From Anadara kagoshimensis (Eukaryota; Mollusca; Bivalvia; Arcoida; Arcidae), in assembly GCA_021292105.1 (NCBI GenBank), contig CM037868.1:29462403-29526402 (forward strand): DNA of 64,000 bases. Direction: 5' to 3'. The notes below the pieces were generated by a model. That model saw only the letters and a program-made list of their open reading frames with translations, had not been told where the DNA came from and made no database searches. Positions 21,301 through 34,100 of the stretch are shown in pieces (position 1 is the first letter of the stretch; each line of letters begins with the position of its first letter). The position numbers were made by a program, and so were the translations under genes.

Positions 21301-21924
21301 ACAATCAATCAACCAATCGGTCAATTATAAAGTATCTGATTGCGGCCATCTCGTCTATCGTGTTGAGCCTTTCCTTTGGTTCACGAAAAATGGTGTCTTT
21401 TATCCTGTGTCGATTAATATTATTATTTGACGTATTTAGTGTGTTTGTTTTGTCTTTGTGCACTATAGGTACTTCGCTTGACTTTCCGCATTAAAGAATT
21501 ATGGAAACTGGTTGGCTTAAAGACAAGATAATGGTTACAGTGGGTGTTGTATATATATATCTGCGGGGCAATGCCTCATTTAACTAGCATTCTGAAGCTG
21601 ACTTTTGCTAGGCTAGTATAAGTAGATTATACACTCACTTGCACAAGACTCAGTTACCTCTTGAAAAGTTTATATTCTAAAACTCGGTCTCGTCACAAAT
21701 TGCTGAAAATTGCAACGTGGAAATAGAAAGGCTGAATTAACATAATTAACTTGGTTTAAATGCCATTTTATTTAACGGGTCTTATCTTAATTGATAATAC
21801 AGTAATTTTATTCACTTTCTGTGGTTTTTAGTTGTCTGTGGTGTTTCAAAAACTCCAATAAACCCTTCTGAAAAATTAACATTCTTCACCAGAATTACCA
21901 ATTCGCCGGAAACTTTTCCATCAA
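21301..21924. other. Unassigned DNA within the long-inverted-repeat element
   Basis: No supported gene or clear repeat. Confidence 0.45.
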
Positions 21925-22622
21925 CACGCCGTGATGCAAATTTTGTTTACCCCACAAGTCGCCGTGAACCGGAGCATTTTGAATTTATCAAATATTTCTC
22001 TTACCAAGACTAAATTACTGAAACTGGTGACTTCGGGCGCATAGTTTATTACTTTGTGTCCTTTTCACAACAAAACATTAGCGAAATATTGGACCTGTGC
22101 GACATACGCACATGCTGAAGTCGGCAGACGTCAATAAATGGAAGTACCAGGTCCTGATTTCAGACGTTTTTCAAGTATTTAGAAGCAAACAAATTAAGAA
22201 GTTGTGTGTGTATGCATAGTGCTATGTCATAGCAATAAAATCGCAAATAGTTCGTCATGGCACACTTCCTCAAAATCTAGCAATATTGGATTTTCTTACC
22301 TTAACTGACAACACCGCTCGCTTCAAATGGTAGCAATTTGGTTTCGACAGGTACCAATTTCCGGTAGCGGTTATACACGGTGAGTGGTACAATAATTCAA
22401 AAACAGGTTTATATATATGAAAACAACATGAAAATGCTCTACTTCCTAAACCCTATTTACATGACCCTTAAAATGGTATATGACAAAAATATCAACATGT
22501 GAGGCGATCCCTTTAATTTGTATCACAATGTTACATTCTAAAGTTATCATGTCTGGAATGATAGAGGAAACCAGAGTCAGATATGATTACCCAGTAATTT
22601 GAGTTTAAATAATAATAATAAA

Positions 22623-22905
22623 AAAAACCTAACATACTAATCCATGTCCGAATCGCAATCCAGAAGCAAAGTAAAAACTTTGAAACTGACAAGTTAGGTT
22701 AGGCACGTGAACTTCCAACAGAGAAGTGAGGCTGGGTGCTCCGGAAGGGTAAGCACCTCCTGTTTAGCTAGCTACACCCGCCACGTGTGTAATCAAAATT
22801 GTGTGAAAGGAACACGATACTATGAGACGTCAAATATATCCAGGGCAATCCTGGACACAGAGACATCAAAGACAATAAGTTCGATTTCCTGCCGAGTCGA
22901 ACATA
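22623..22905 (-). mobile_element. 5'-truncated retroelement 3' end
   Basis: On the minus strand it encodes FDVSVSRIALDIFDVS and a stop, followed by the same 3' UTR as 15472-15745, ending in AATCCATGTCCG-type tail sequence. The plus-strand frame through it is antisense noise. Confidence 0.85.
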
Positions 22906-22949
22906 AAATTAAAAGTAAAAACACCCTTTTCAATCCAGTGTTTGTCTAA

Positions 22950-23515
22950 CGGAATTTACAATAAACATGTTAAACAATGCATGATAATTTTGAATAAAAC
23001 AAGTATTAAAATACAATAGAATAATTTCCTTAATATTCCGTTTTAGGCTAAGACCTCTAGAGACGATTTAGTTATATTATCAATATACAATTTGAGTTCT
23101 GAATGCAAACTAATCCAATTCTTGAAAAAAAAATATTTATAATTTCCTTTAAAATTAATACAGTGGATTAATATAACAGAACAATGTATTATATTATTTC
23201 ATGGATTTTGTAAAAATAATCCACGTCTCAAGTTAAACTTTGCTACAGTACACACTTATAGTGACACTGATTCTTTCGCTGAAAACTTGGTACTTCAAGG
23301 GGGGGGGGGGGCAGACCATCTATATCATTGGTAAATGTGGCACCGAGGCGCATTTCAAATAATGTATAGAATTCTGCAGCTTTACTTGAAGTATTTGGAG
23401 TAATAATTCGCTTATCATGGTCCTTAGAAAGCTTCATGCCTTCATCACAATATTATTGAAAAATATGTTGTATCCAAGGTTTTGACGTCACGTACTAGTA
23501 GTTCTATTTTAATTC
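22950..23515. other. Unassigned DNA with a G run
   Basis: A run of 12 G at about 23300. A 64-codon minus-strand frame crosses it but shows no domain or splice context. Confidence 0.45.
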
Positions 23516-23519
23516 TCAC

Positions 23520-23660
23520 ATGACGTGTGCAGGAATGTTACCTTTCCGGGGCACCTGGTCTGGTGGAAGTCCATGCTTTTTAACTTATTTGTCAGTTTAT
23601 GCTTTGATTTTGTGCCGATGGTTTGAACATGGACCGGTATACTTTATGTTTGATTTGGAC
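23520..23660 (+). mobile_element. Diverged retroelement 3' end
   Basis: CCTTTCCGGGGCACCTGG, GGTGGAAGTCC, TTGTCAGTTT and a tail with ACATGGACCGGTATACTT match the 3' UTR family imperfectly. Confidence 0.6.
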
Positions 23661-23801
23661 GCACAAACCTATAGATTAACAAATAATTACAAAATAACAT
23701 TTTTGCTTACAAAACTATTCAATTTGCGATCTAGCCGCTCGCCGTGGAGTTCACTTGGCCAGTATATGGAATTTTTCACAGATGCTGACAGACTGATGAA
23801 C

Positions 23802-23853
23802 AGCTCTGTCATTTTTTATGAAATAATGCATTCAAAAGTAACACATGACAGCT
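23802..23853. mobile_element. Short palindromic MITE relic
   Basis: AGCTCTGTCATTTTTTATGA to CAAAAGTAACACATGACAGC. It has only short matching ends and belongs to the same group as 14079-14167. Confidence 0.55.
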
Positions 23854-24299
23854 CTAATTCCGAGGAGGAAGTTAAATAACTGTTGATGGAAGGTTTAATT
23901 ATACCACGTGATTATGCAATATTAGGACAGCTACCATAGGTTGTTGCGTTAACCAATTTGTATTTTAGAATACTAGACTTTCCGATTATAACCCAGTTAC
24001 ATTTATCAAGAATATAAAAATCACTTGGCTGATAAAACAGCTTCAGCAGTCATTTGGAATCAGACTACGCTTGACTCTAGTATTAGTAAGCTGGGGTTTA
24101 ATCTAAAAAAAGACAGGAAGACATCCAAAAATGAACAAAAATATTCATCCAGTCGGTCATTATAAAGTCTTGAATATGGAACGAAGTATTCTTACTGCAA
24201 ACGACAAGATGCTTAAATATAATGTATCTGCCAAATAATGTAAGTTTAAGAATATACTCAACCAAATCTAAAAATCTAATGTTGTAATGGTTTATCAGT

Positions 24300-24675
24300 C
24301 AAGTAGAGATAAGTATCAAGCATGGTCCATAGCCAAATCACAATCCCAAAAATTAACCACAAACATACCGGTCTATGTCCAAATCACAATCCCTAAAGTC
24401 AACCACAAACATACTGGTCCATGTCCAAATTACAATCCCAAAAGTCAACCGCAAACATACTGGTCCATGTCCAAATCACAATCCCAAAAGTCAACCACAA
24501 ACATACCGGTCCATGTCCAAATCACAATCCCAAAAGTCAACCACAAACATACCGGTCTATGTCCAAATCACAATCCCAAAAGTCAACCACAAACATACCG
24601 GTCCATGTCCAAATCACAATCCCAAAAGTCAACCACAAACATACCGGTCCATGTCCAAATCACAATCCTGATAGC
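24300..24675 (-). repeat. 46-bp minisatellite derived from a retroelement tail
   Basis: About eight copies of a unit holding GGTCCATGTCCAAATCACAA and TCCCAAAAGTCAACCACAAA. This is the terminal segment of the retroelement 3' UTR on the minus strand, amplified in tandem. A 46-bp period shifts frame at each copy and keeps all three plus frames open. No protein is implied. Confidence 0.93.
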
Positions 24676-24965
24676 AAAGTTAGAACTTTAAAATGGCAGC
24701 AAACCAGATGAAACACGCGATTTTCCTCTAGGAAAATGAGTCCAGGTGTTCCGGAAGGGTAAGCGTCTAGCTAACCACAGCAGTCATATGTGGAATTAAA
24801 ACAGAGGGTGAAAAACATAGAACTATGAGATGCCAAATACATAAAGGATAAATTTAATAATTTGGATATAGAGACATCATACTTATCAACAATATTGTGA
24901 TGACGCCCATAAACTTTTTGATAGCCGCGTTAACGTAGGCTTGAGATATTCCTGAGTCAATCATT
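24676..24965 (-). mobile_element. Retroelement 3' UTR and eroded coding end
   Basis: GTTCCGGAAGGGTAAGCGTC, CTAGCTAACCAC and the eroded FDV...-type C-terminus continue from the minisatellite. It is the parent copy of the amplified tail. Confidence 0.7.
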
Positions 24966-25039
24966 TTGAAGCAGCTTAAAAAGATGTGACGAAATCATGT
25001 CAATTAATGACGTAATAAAATTAATTAATCCTGTTATTA
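24966..25039 (-). other. 3' flank of the cysteine-rich modular gene
   Basis: AT-rich DNA just downstream of the predicted polyadenylation region. No feature recognised. Confidence 0.4.
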
Positions 25040-25052
25040 TTTTGTAAAGATA

Positions 25053-25058
25053 TTTTAT
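25053..25058 (-). promoter_or_regulatory. Polyadenylation signal of the modular gene
   Basis: AATAAA on the minus strand, about 65 bases past the predicted stop codon in the candidate terminal exon. Confidence 0.5.
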
Positions 25059-25124
25059 TTGCATCATCAAAAATCTTTGTACTTGAAGTACAGGTTTCGT
25101 CTATAAAGATCCAGATTTCTCCAC

Positions 25125-25135
25125 TTACTTATAAA
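25125..25135 (-). CDS. Modular gene, candidate terminal exon
   Basis: A strong acceptor (ATTTTATTTCACAG) precedes TTTATAAGTAA. Joined in phase 1 it adds V-Y-K and a stop. It is supported only by the acceptor, phase and AATAAA downstream. Another terminal exon remains possible. Confidence 0.5.
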
Positions 25136-28100
25136 CTGTGAAATAAAATAAAAATACATTATTGATTTAGACATTGTAAATTAGCTTTGACGACAATAAC
25201 ATGCTGTTTTTTGCGAACTAAGAATTTGCATCCACCCAAAGCGAAAATGAATGTAAGATAACAGAGCCAAACAAAGAAGAACGAGACTCCGGTTTTACAA
25301 TCACTCCTCAACTCGGAGTTTTACAATCATTCCTGAACTCAGAGTTTTACAATATTCCTCAACTCAGAGTTTTCTTAATTTATATCAGGCAAAACTGAAA
25401 TCTGGATAAATTTGTTATTTTTCAAGAAATGCGTCATTTTAAGGTATCCTTTTCAAGATCAGTCATATAACATCCGTATTTTAGTTTCTGTATCTTGAAA
25501 TCTATAAAACATTGCCAAAATTAGCTATATCTAAGTAAAACCATAACTAAGGAATTATTGTGAGACTAGGTTGCAGACATCAACATTTCTCAAGAACAAC
25601 CATTCTTTTTGTAGAATCGTTAGTTTTATTGTAATCGACCTTTACTATTTATTTGTACAATTTTGTTTCTATAGTATATTATTACATATAAATACGGGTT
25701 TTTAAAAATAGAATTAAGCACATTGTTTATTTATAAATCAATTGAAAACGGTCAACATAGGAAAAACATGCTATCACATTACATACATACCGATCTCTCG
25801 ATTTCACTGTAAACAACCTACAGTACAGACCTGTCAGACGTTTAACGCCAAGCTTACGACTTATTTCACATTGTCTCGACCCTTTGTTACCTATATCTAA
25901 ACAGGTTTTCCACAGCTGTTTTCTATATCGTTGGAGGCCTTCGGCAACTAGTTATCCATCTCTCGGCCACTCGACAGCAAAGCTTTTTGTTAGCTCTTTG
26001 TTAAACTTTCGACATGTCTGTACCGTAGATATTGATGTTATGATATTTCATAATGAATCATAAAACTCACCTTTACATTCCTTATTCGGATCTCCATAAC
26101 AATTTGTATCACAAACACATTTTCCCAGTTCACAGTGTGCATGTAATCCACAACCCCCACAACATGGCTGTTCTGTAATGTAGCACATGGGGCGATTAAT
26201 ATGTTGTCAGACTCATATTTGAAAGTTTGAATTCTGCCGGACAAGAGGTGCCAAACCTTCTTGGTGCAAATATTGTATCACCGCTTTTCGCTGATTTTGC
26301 TCATTTTGCAAAAATCACTTAACTCGTTTATTTTAGTATGCTGCTTCGTCTAAATAACTTGACCAAATGGCACTACTCGTCATAAATGACATTAAATTGA
26401 AAAAGAGTATTAATGGTCACCTCCTTCAATACAAGACTCACAACATATTAATCAGTCCTAGCATCTTCTTATTAATAAAACTTCACTTATTAAAATGTAC
26501 TCAATTCATTAAAAGGAACACCATAGAAACACCTAAATTTAAAGTTGCCATTTTTATAGCGACGGACTTCTCAATAATTGCAAAAAGAAATAATTGTAAA
26601 CTTATTAAATCATGTGCTTGAAAGCTACTTCAATATTCTGCTTGAAAGAATACAAAACAGAACATAAGTTTAAAACGTTATTAGAGTTGATTGAGTTGAG
26701 TAATGCATATGGCGTTTAACGTCCTACGACCTCACGACTCGCGTAGAGAGCACTCTACCAACTGAGCTACCGCAGTGATAATTATTAATTACAATTGTGA
26801 AGCTAAATCAAGTACATGCACGAGACAAAAACCAATGTAATAAAACACAGAACAACTAATTACAAATGTTAAACTGCCTGATTTGAATGAGATTTTATGT
26901 GGTTTTCTCCATTACTACTAGTATTAAAATCAATGAGAGTAACATTTTGCATACAAATGACCATTTTATCAGAAAATTGTAATTTCACATTTCTCAAATA
27001 ATAGTGTGTCAGTCTCCATTGTTGTGTTTTCCCTAGAATTGGAACACTATTCCAGTATTCAGCAGAAATATATATATTCTTCTCATATATTCAAGCATGT
27101 TCGGAAAACAAAACAAAACTTTAGTCAGATAAAAGTTCGTTGATAATTGGGATACTAACCGTAGCATTCCGTTTGTGGGTCACCATAGTGACAATATTTA
27201 CAATGACAACGGTTATTAACACACATGGCGTTAATCCCACATCCACCATTACAACAATGTCGATCAGCTGAAATATGTTGTTAAACAATCTTTATTACTG
27301 GAATTAATATTCAAAATCAAACATACCAGTCTATGTTCAAATCATAATCTAATACACAAGGCAAAATCTTAAAAACGTAATATATTTTCTTCTTTACTGA
27401 CCAGATTATGGATCATAACAAAATAAGGAGAGAAACAAATTACTACATGAATTTGTGTTCAAAATCATTCAGAATTTAACATTAGTTATTCTGGAATAAT
27501 GACATTTGTGTTAGTACCAGTGCATGATCAAATCGCAACTCAAAAAATGTAAAAACTTTTAAAACGGGCACATAACATTTAACATGTGATGTTCAACCAG
27601 GGAAGAAGTGTAAGCATCTCCTGTTTAACTGAAAACAACATCGACGTAAGGGACATCAAATATATAGTATTATTTTCACCAATATTTTGAGGATGGCCAA
27701 ACAACTTTTTGAGGGCCTTTATAAGCCTAAACTAGTCTTGCTTCATTATATAAATATATAAGAAAGAAAAAAAAAAATGCCCGAAACAGGAAATATTAAG
27801 ACCATTTAGAAGAAACTTGGATTTAAAAAGCAAAATAAACATCAAAGGGAATTAAAAGGAGTGTGTTTTATGTCTTATACACTTTAATTTAAACGTTTGT
27901 GGTTTTAAAAAAGAACATATATAACATTTTTTTAAAAAATAAAAACGAATATTTTTCATTTGCTATAACAATGTCTGGAGGTGCGGATTTAAATGTTATG
28001 ATTATGGTTGATTTATCTAGTTCACCGATTATAGATCGGGATATTTGTGCACTACTAAATTAGTGTTGCATACCCTTTAATGCAGAACAAATTTCATAAT

Positions 28101-31100
28101 ACATGCACGGTTGAAGAAATATTTTAAATTAAGGAAATTATGCAGACCGTTATATTTAAATATACTTAAATATATTTGATTAACATGAATTTTAAAGGTA
28201 CTTTTTGCTACTTTTACCTGTACAACCAGTTTTTGGGTTACCGATAAAACATTTTCTACATTGACATTGGTTATTTACACACTCGGCATTTCTACCACAC
28301 GGTCCGCAACATGGTACAGCTGAAAAGAAAGGAAGCTAATTTATTTTTAAGTGAAATATCATGTACTTGGCAAAGGAAAAAAGTTAGTTTATAAGTGAAA
28401 TAACATGTACTTGTGTACTTGGTCAAAGCCAATGCAACCAAGATCATATAACAATTCAGTTTAATTACACATTTCTTAATCACAGTTCCAAATTAAACGT
28501 CGACACTGGCAAAATTAAGTTAAACACGTGAAATCAAACGAGGGAAGTGAGACCGGGTGCTCCGGAGGGTAAGCACCTTAAAGTATACAACACTATTATG
28601 AAACTTCCGATTACTTAAGAAAATGACCAGTGCAGTGACGTGGTAATTGGAGTAAATAGAAAGTATATGGAAGCTCCAACCATTCATTCCTCTCACAAAA
28701 CAATGAACAAACAACCCCACATGCATACATGTATATTCATAATATAAGAAAACATTTAATTTTTTTATATGAAGTAAAAAGCAGGTTCACATTACATTTT
28801 GGCAAATTACAAAAACCACCGACGTCACAATGATTTGCACAACACCGAAAATACATTGGAATGACCCTAAAAGTAACATAGTTTGTTTAATAGTAAGGGT
28901 TTAAAAAAGAATATTCCTCTCGTTAGGTAGTTGAACATGCTTATCTGGAAACTCGGGAATCAGATGCAATCATGTGATCGCAAAAATTGACACTTGAGAA
29001 ATTATTTAAGGGAGTCTAGATAAACTAGTCCAACCCATAAAACCGGGAGATAACATTAATATTTTTACCTGTGCATGCGGTATTGGGATTTCCTGTAAAA
29101 CACCGTTTACATCTGCATTGGTTGTTGACACATTCTGCGTTAGTACCACATTTTCCACAACAGGGTATGGCTGAAATAATATGAGTTAAACTATTCTAAA
29201 ACAAGACCGTACATTTATGGACCTAAATCATACAACTGACGTTATTCCTATGGCTAACAATTTGTATTGCATTTGATTTAATTTGAACCGTTAGCATATA
29301 CAAAATCATGACCAAGGCAGGTTTAAAAAATCTTTGATGAAACAGATATTATATTGCATTCCAAATAGTAACCATCTCAGGTTTTATTGGAGATGTTGAT
29401 AGAAGCTTGCAATAAATAAAAGATAAATATTATTTCTATATTGCCATAATGTACATGTATTTCAAATTGCTATTCCTGTACATTTACGTATCTTTGTAAT
29501 AACAAACGTTTGAGATGATTTCCTTACAAATTTACATGGGAAATCTTTATATCATTGTACATAATATTCAGCCATTCTACATGCGACGCGAGTCTGTAAC
29601 TGTCGTCTATAATCAACGGATGTAAAATGTTTTGTTAAGTGTGGCGTCAGAGACAAAACATTTTCCATCAGATACGTCAAAATACAAAAGGATTACATAA
29701 CGTAATTTTAATTTCACTCCAGGTCTCTGGAATGTTACTGTAGAGTAACTCTGAAGACTAAATACTCCTGAATGTCTTTGTATAGACTCGATACTAAATG
29801 AAAAAGTTTAAATGATCAACACAAACATTCCAATCTATAAATAATATCAACAGGGTTATCTTATCTTGGTATATTGTTATTCTTCACATTACCTGCACAT
29901 CCAGTATTGGGATTTCCTGTATAACACCGTTTACATCTGCATTGGTTGTTGACACATTCTGCGTTAGTGCCACATTTTCCACAACATGGTATGGCTGTAA
30001 TTATAATTATTGAATTTCCTAAATATTTGCACAGTGTTCCTTATTATCGTATAAGGAAATATGTCGACCGTTATAGGAGGCGTAAAAACATTGTTTTGTC
30101 AGGTAAACAATGTTCATAAAATTATCTGCTTCTTAAATTTTAAAATTCATCAAAAACCAAAGCAATGCTTAATCGTTCAAAGTATTGCCATAAGTGGACT
30201 TGGTAAGATACATTTTTGTCTTTTTTTATTTCAACATCGTTAAAATATACATTTTTTTCTTAAATTTGTTTCAAGTACTACTGATGCGAAAGCTTATTCT
30301 GCAAAATTATCACGTTTAGTAATAAAAAATTTAAACATCAACAAAAAAAAAAATCGACATATAAATATTCCTACCTGTACAACCTGTCATAGGATTTCCT
30401 GTATAACATTGTTTACATCTACACTGGTTGTTTACACATTCGGCATTTCTGCCACACTCTCCACAACATGGTATTGCTAAAATTATACAAATAAATAAAT
30501 GGGTAAATAACTAAAAAAACTAGTCGGCACCTAAAGATGAACAAATAATAACTATAACCCTGACACCAACCCATTAAGTTATACTTTTGACTTTGGTATT
30601 TCTTGAATGGGTTCTGTGCAATTTATCGGTCTAATGTATGCAACGAGGGCAAAAAGCTGTGCTAATGAAAAAAAAAAAAAACGTTAACCACGTCCAATTC
30701 ACAAATCAAACTAACCAATGAACCTCAAACAGGTAATCCAGAAGTAATTCATGTTTAGCTAGCTAAGTAAGCTATATGTATGATTATTTCTTGTTTTAGA
30801 CTACAAAACTGCCACACTTACAAATACAGTGACCACTTCTGTCTTACCATTGGATGCACTTTAAAGATTTTATGGTTGCCAATAAGGTACATATACATTA
30901 CCTAATTAAAATAAAGTAATACCAAAGTTTTGTAACAGTTATAAGTTAGGAAGTGGGTCCTTCAATGATTTTTTAGACCATTTATGATTTCAAAATATGG
31001 ATGAATACCCAATATTTATGAATTCAGTCCGCAACATGGTATGGCTAAAATAGAACAAAATGAAATCTTTTAAATAAACTCCTTTAAAATGAATTGAATG

Positions 31101-34100
31101 TTAATTGAAAAGACATAGAAGCAATCGGGTGCTATATTATCATTATGCTTGCAGTTCTAAGTCCATTGAAAGCCTGGGGTGTTGAAGGAACGGGGGTTGA
31201 GGTTTGATTTTAATTTATTGATCTAAATATCTGCTTATCTCCTGGTGTTTTCCTGTTTGCCAATACTATGCTAAGTTATATATTCGTTAAAAGCTAATTG
31301 TGTAATACATGGATATAATCCCAGCAGGGACAATTGTCAGTAGTTAACTTCAAATTAAACTGCGATCGTGAAACATATTGTAAAGCTCAACATTCAAATA
31401 TTTAGGCATTTAAGTCGCGCAATTCCATATTATTGATGTAAAAGTCGAGCGCAAATTTTGTCATAATAATATGTCATAAAATTGCTGATAACTCGATGTT
31501 CCTTGTAATATTTGTAGAAATTTTCTAGGCGAAATTAATTTTCAAATACAGTTTTCATACATCGCAGTCAACATTAACCAGAATTATTTTCAAAAAGTAT
31601 GAAAATCATTATTGTCACATAGTTTTCTTGCGAAAGTTTAAAGCGTTCATCTATTGATATCACGTGTAAACCAACGTTAGAGTCACAAAGGGAATTGGTT
31701 TTTAATAAGGTAATACCTGTACAGCCAGTGGTAGGATTGCCTGTGTAACATCTTTTGCATTTGCATTGATTATTTACACATTCTGCATTTCTGCCACATT
31801 TTCCGCAACATGGTATTGCTGAAATTAAATGAATAAAAATCACGCTAAAATATATCAATCCAGAGCAAAATCCCAAAAGCAAACTAAAACATTTTTGAAA
31901 ATAGGGAAATAAAGTGAAACAAGTAAACGTAAATCAAAGGATATGAGACCTGTAGCTCCGACAGAGTAAGCACCATCTGCCTAGCTAGCTTTATACGCCA
32001 TGTGTAACATCAAACATGGTATTTCAAATATATGCATGGTAAATTTATATAGGGACATCATGCTTATTTATATTCATTTGTATAATGGTCTCGATAGTCT
32101 GCACACGTAAAGAACACAATAACCCACATGTAATATGACAACTAGTTGTAAAATCTGTAAAAATATGGATGTAAAAATATGACTGTAAAACTATTACCTG
32201 TACAGCCACTGTTAGGATTGCCTGTGTAACATGTTTTACACCTACATTGATTATTTACACATTCTGCATTTCTACCACATTTTCCACAGCATGGAATTGC
32301 TGAAAAAAATGAATGAGAAAATGAAATGGAACCTAAATACACCGGTCAATGTACAAAACAAAATTCCAAAAGCAAAGTTAAAATGCGAAAATTAAGAAAA
32401 CACGCAAACTTCAACCAGGGAAGTGAAACCAGGTGCTCTGGAAGTGTAAACACCCCCTGCCTACTGAGCTACCATCACACATATTTGTAACACAAAAGGG
32501 AAGTATGGGACGTAAATTACATCAAGGATAATTTTGTATAGATACATAATATTTATGTACTGACAGTTTGCACACTAAAAGAACACAATGACTCACATGT
32601 AATATGACAACTATCTGTAAAATCTGTAAAACTATGACGGACAGCGGATATAGATCTACACAATATTGATATAGTGTATTACCTGTACAGCCACTGTTAG
32701 GATTGCCACTGTAACATGTTTTACACCTACATTGATTGTTTACACATTCTGCATTCCTGCCACATTTTCCACAACATGGTATTGCTGAAATAAAAGAAGT
32801 CTGTTAGCTACTGCTCATTTCGTATATCCCCGCTTTTAACTTCAACAATTGACCGTAATTATTGAATAAATAAATCAAGTTGGTAAACAGGAAGTAAATG
32901 TGAAGTTAATCCCCCTCTTCTTCAAAGCGGGGGTATAAAATAATAAACTAAGTTGGTAAACAGGAAATAGATGTGAAGTACATCCCCCTCTTCTTCAAAG
33001 CGGGGGTATAAAAATAATAAACTAAGTTAATAAACAAGAAATAGATGTGAAGTAAATTCCCTCTTCTTCAAAGCGGGGATAAAAAAATAATAAACTAAGT
33101 TGGTAAACAGGAGGTAGATGACCGGCAACATCGGAATACTGCGGAATATAATGGGACCTCGCACTGAACTCAAAATACTTATGTATTACCTGCACAACCA
33201 GCGGTAGGATTTCCATTATAACACCGTTTACATCTGCATTGATTATTTACACATTCAGCATTCCTGCCACAGCTTCCACAACAAGGTATTGCTGCAATAA
33301 AATAAGAGGAAAACCTTACAAATCATTTGAATGACGTTATCTTTTCCCTAAACAACAAAGGAAAACACACGGTTCACACGTTATAAGACAGTTTTTTATT
33401 TTAACTCCCAACTATGACGGAAACGAGGTATAATGATACATAATATTGGTTTTGGATAAGTCCTAATGAAGGAAAAAACGTAAACTTCTACCAGGGAAGT
33501 GAGACCGGGTGCTTCAAAATGTCCAGTTCCTGTCTAGCTAGCAACCATCTCCATATTATGTAATATCACATGTAGGACGTCAAATACACTGTATATCTAC
33601 GTAGATATATCATATTTATTTATTCATAAAAAATGCCCGAAAGCCTGCATAAATTAGGAACATAATGGCCCACATGTAATATGAGAATTAGTTGTAAAAT
33701 CTCCTAATTATGACGGACACCGGTTATAGTTACAGTGTATATACAATGTTGATACAAAAAATTACCTGTACAGCCACTGTTGGGATTGCCATTGTAACAT
33801 CGTTTACATCTACACTGGTTGTTGACACATTCTGCATTTCTTCCACATTTTCCACAACAAGGAATGGCTAAAATAAAATGAAAAGATAAAGTGAAATGAA
33901 ACACAAATACACCGGTCAATGTACAAAACAAAATTCCAAAAGCAAAGTTAAAATGTGAAAAAGTTAGTAAAAATGTAAACTTCAACCAGGGAAGTGAGAA
34001 CAGGTGCTCTGGAAGTGAAGGCACCTGCTTCCTACTTAGCTACCACCCCCATGTGTAAAACAAAAAATGGAAGTGTGGGACGTTAAATATATCCAGGGTA

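Larger units (their letters stand above)
19012..22465. mobile_element. Element with long terminal inverted repeats, about 3.4 kb
   Basis: The left arm (19012-19075, 19185-19202, 19484-19935) is the reverse complement of the right arm (21925-22465) at high identity, for example GGACCTGTGCGACATACGCA on the right. The left arm is broken by two inserted hairpin elements that the right arm lacks. About 2 kb lies between the arms and holds a candidate exon, nested MITEs and a SINE. The family was not identified. Confidence 0.75.

Noticed and set aside
22707-22949. 80-codon plus-strand frame
   Set aside because: Antisense to the retroelement 3' end. The same antisense peptide recurs at 52855-53073.
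23520-23879. 119-codon plus-strand frame
   Set aside because: Covers a diverged retroelement 3' UTR and a MITE relic. The residues match no domain.
24287-24711. Three overlapping plus-strand open frames with HKHTGPCPN-like repeats
   Set aside because: A 46-bp repeat rotates through all frames. It is an amplified retroelement tail read antisense.
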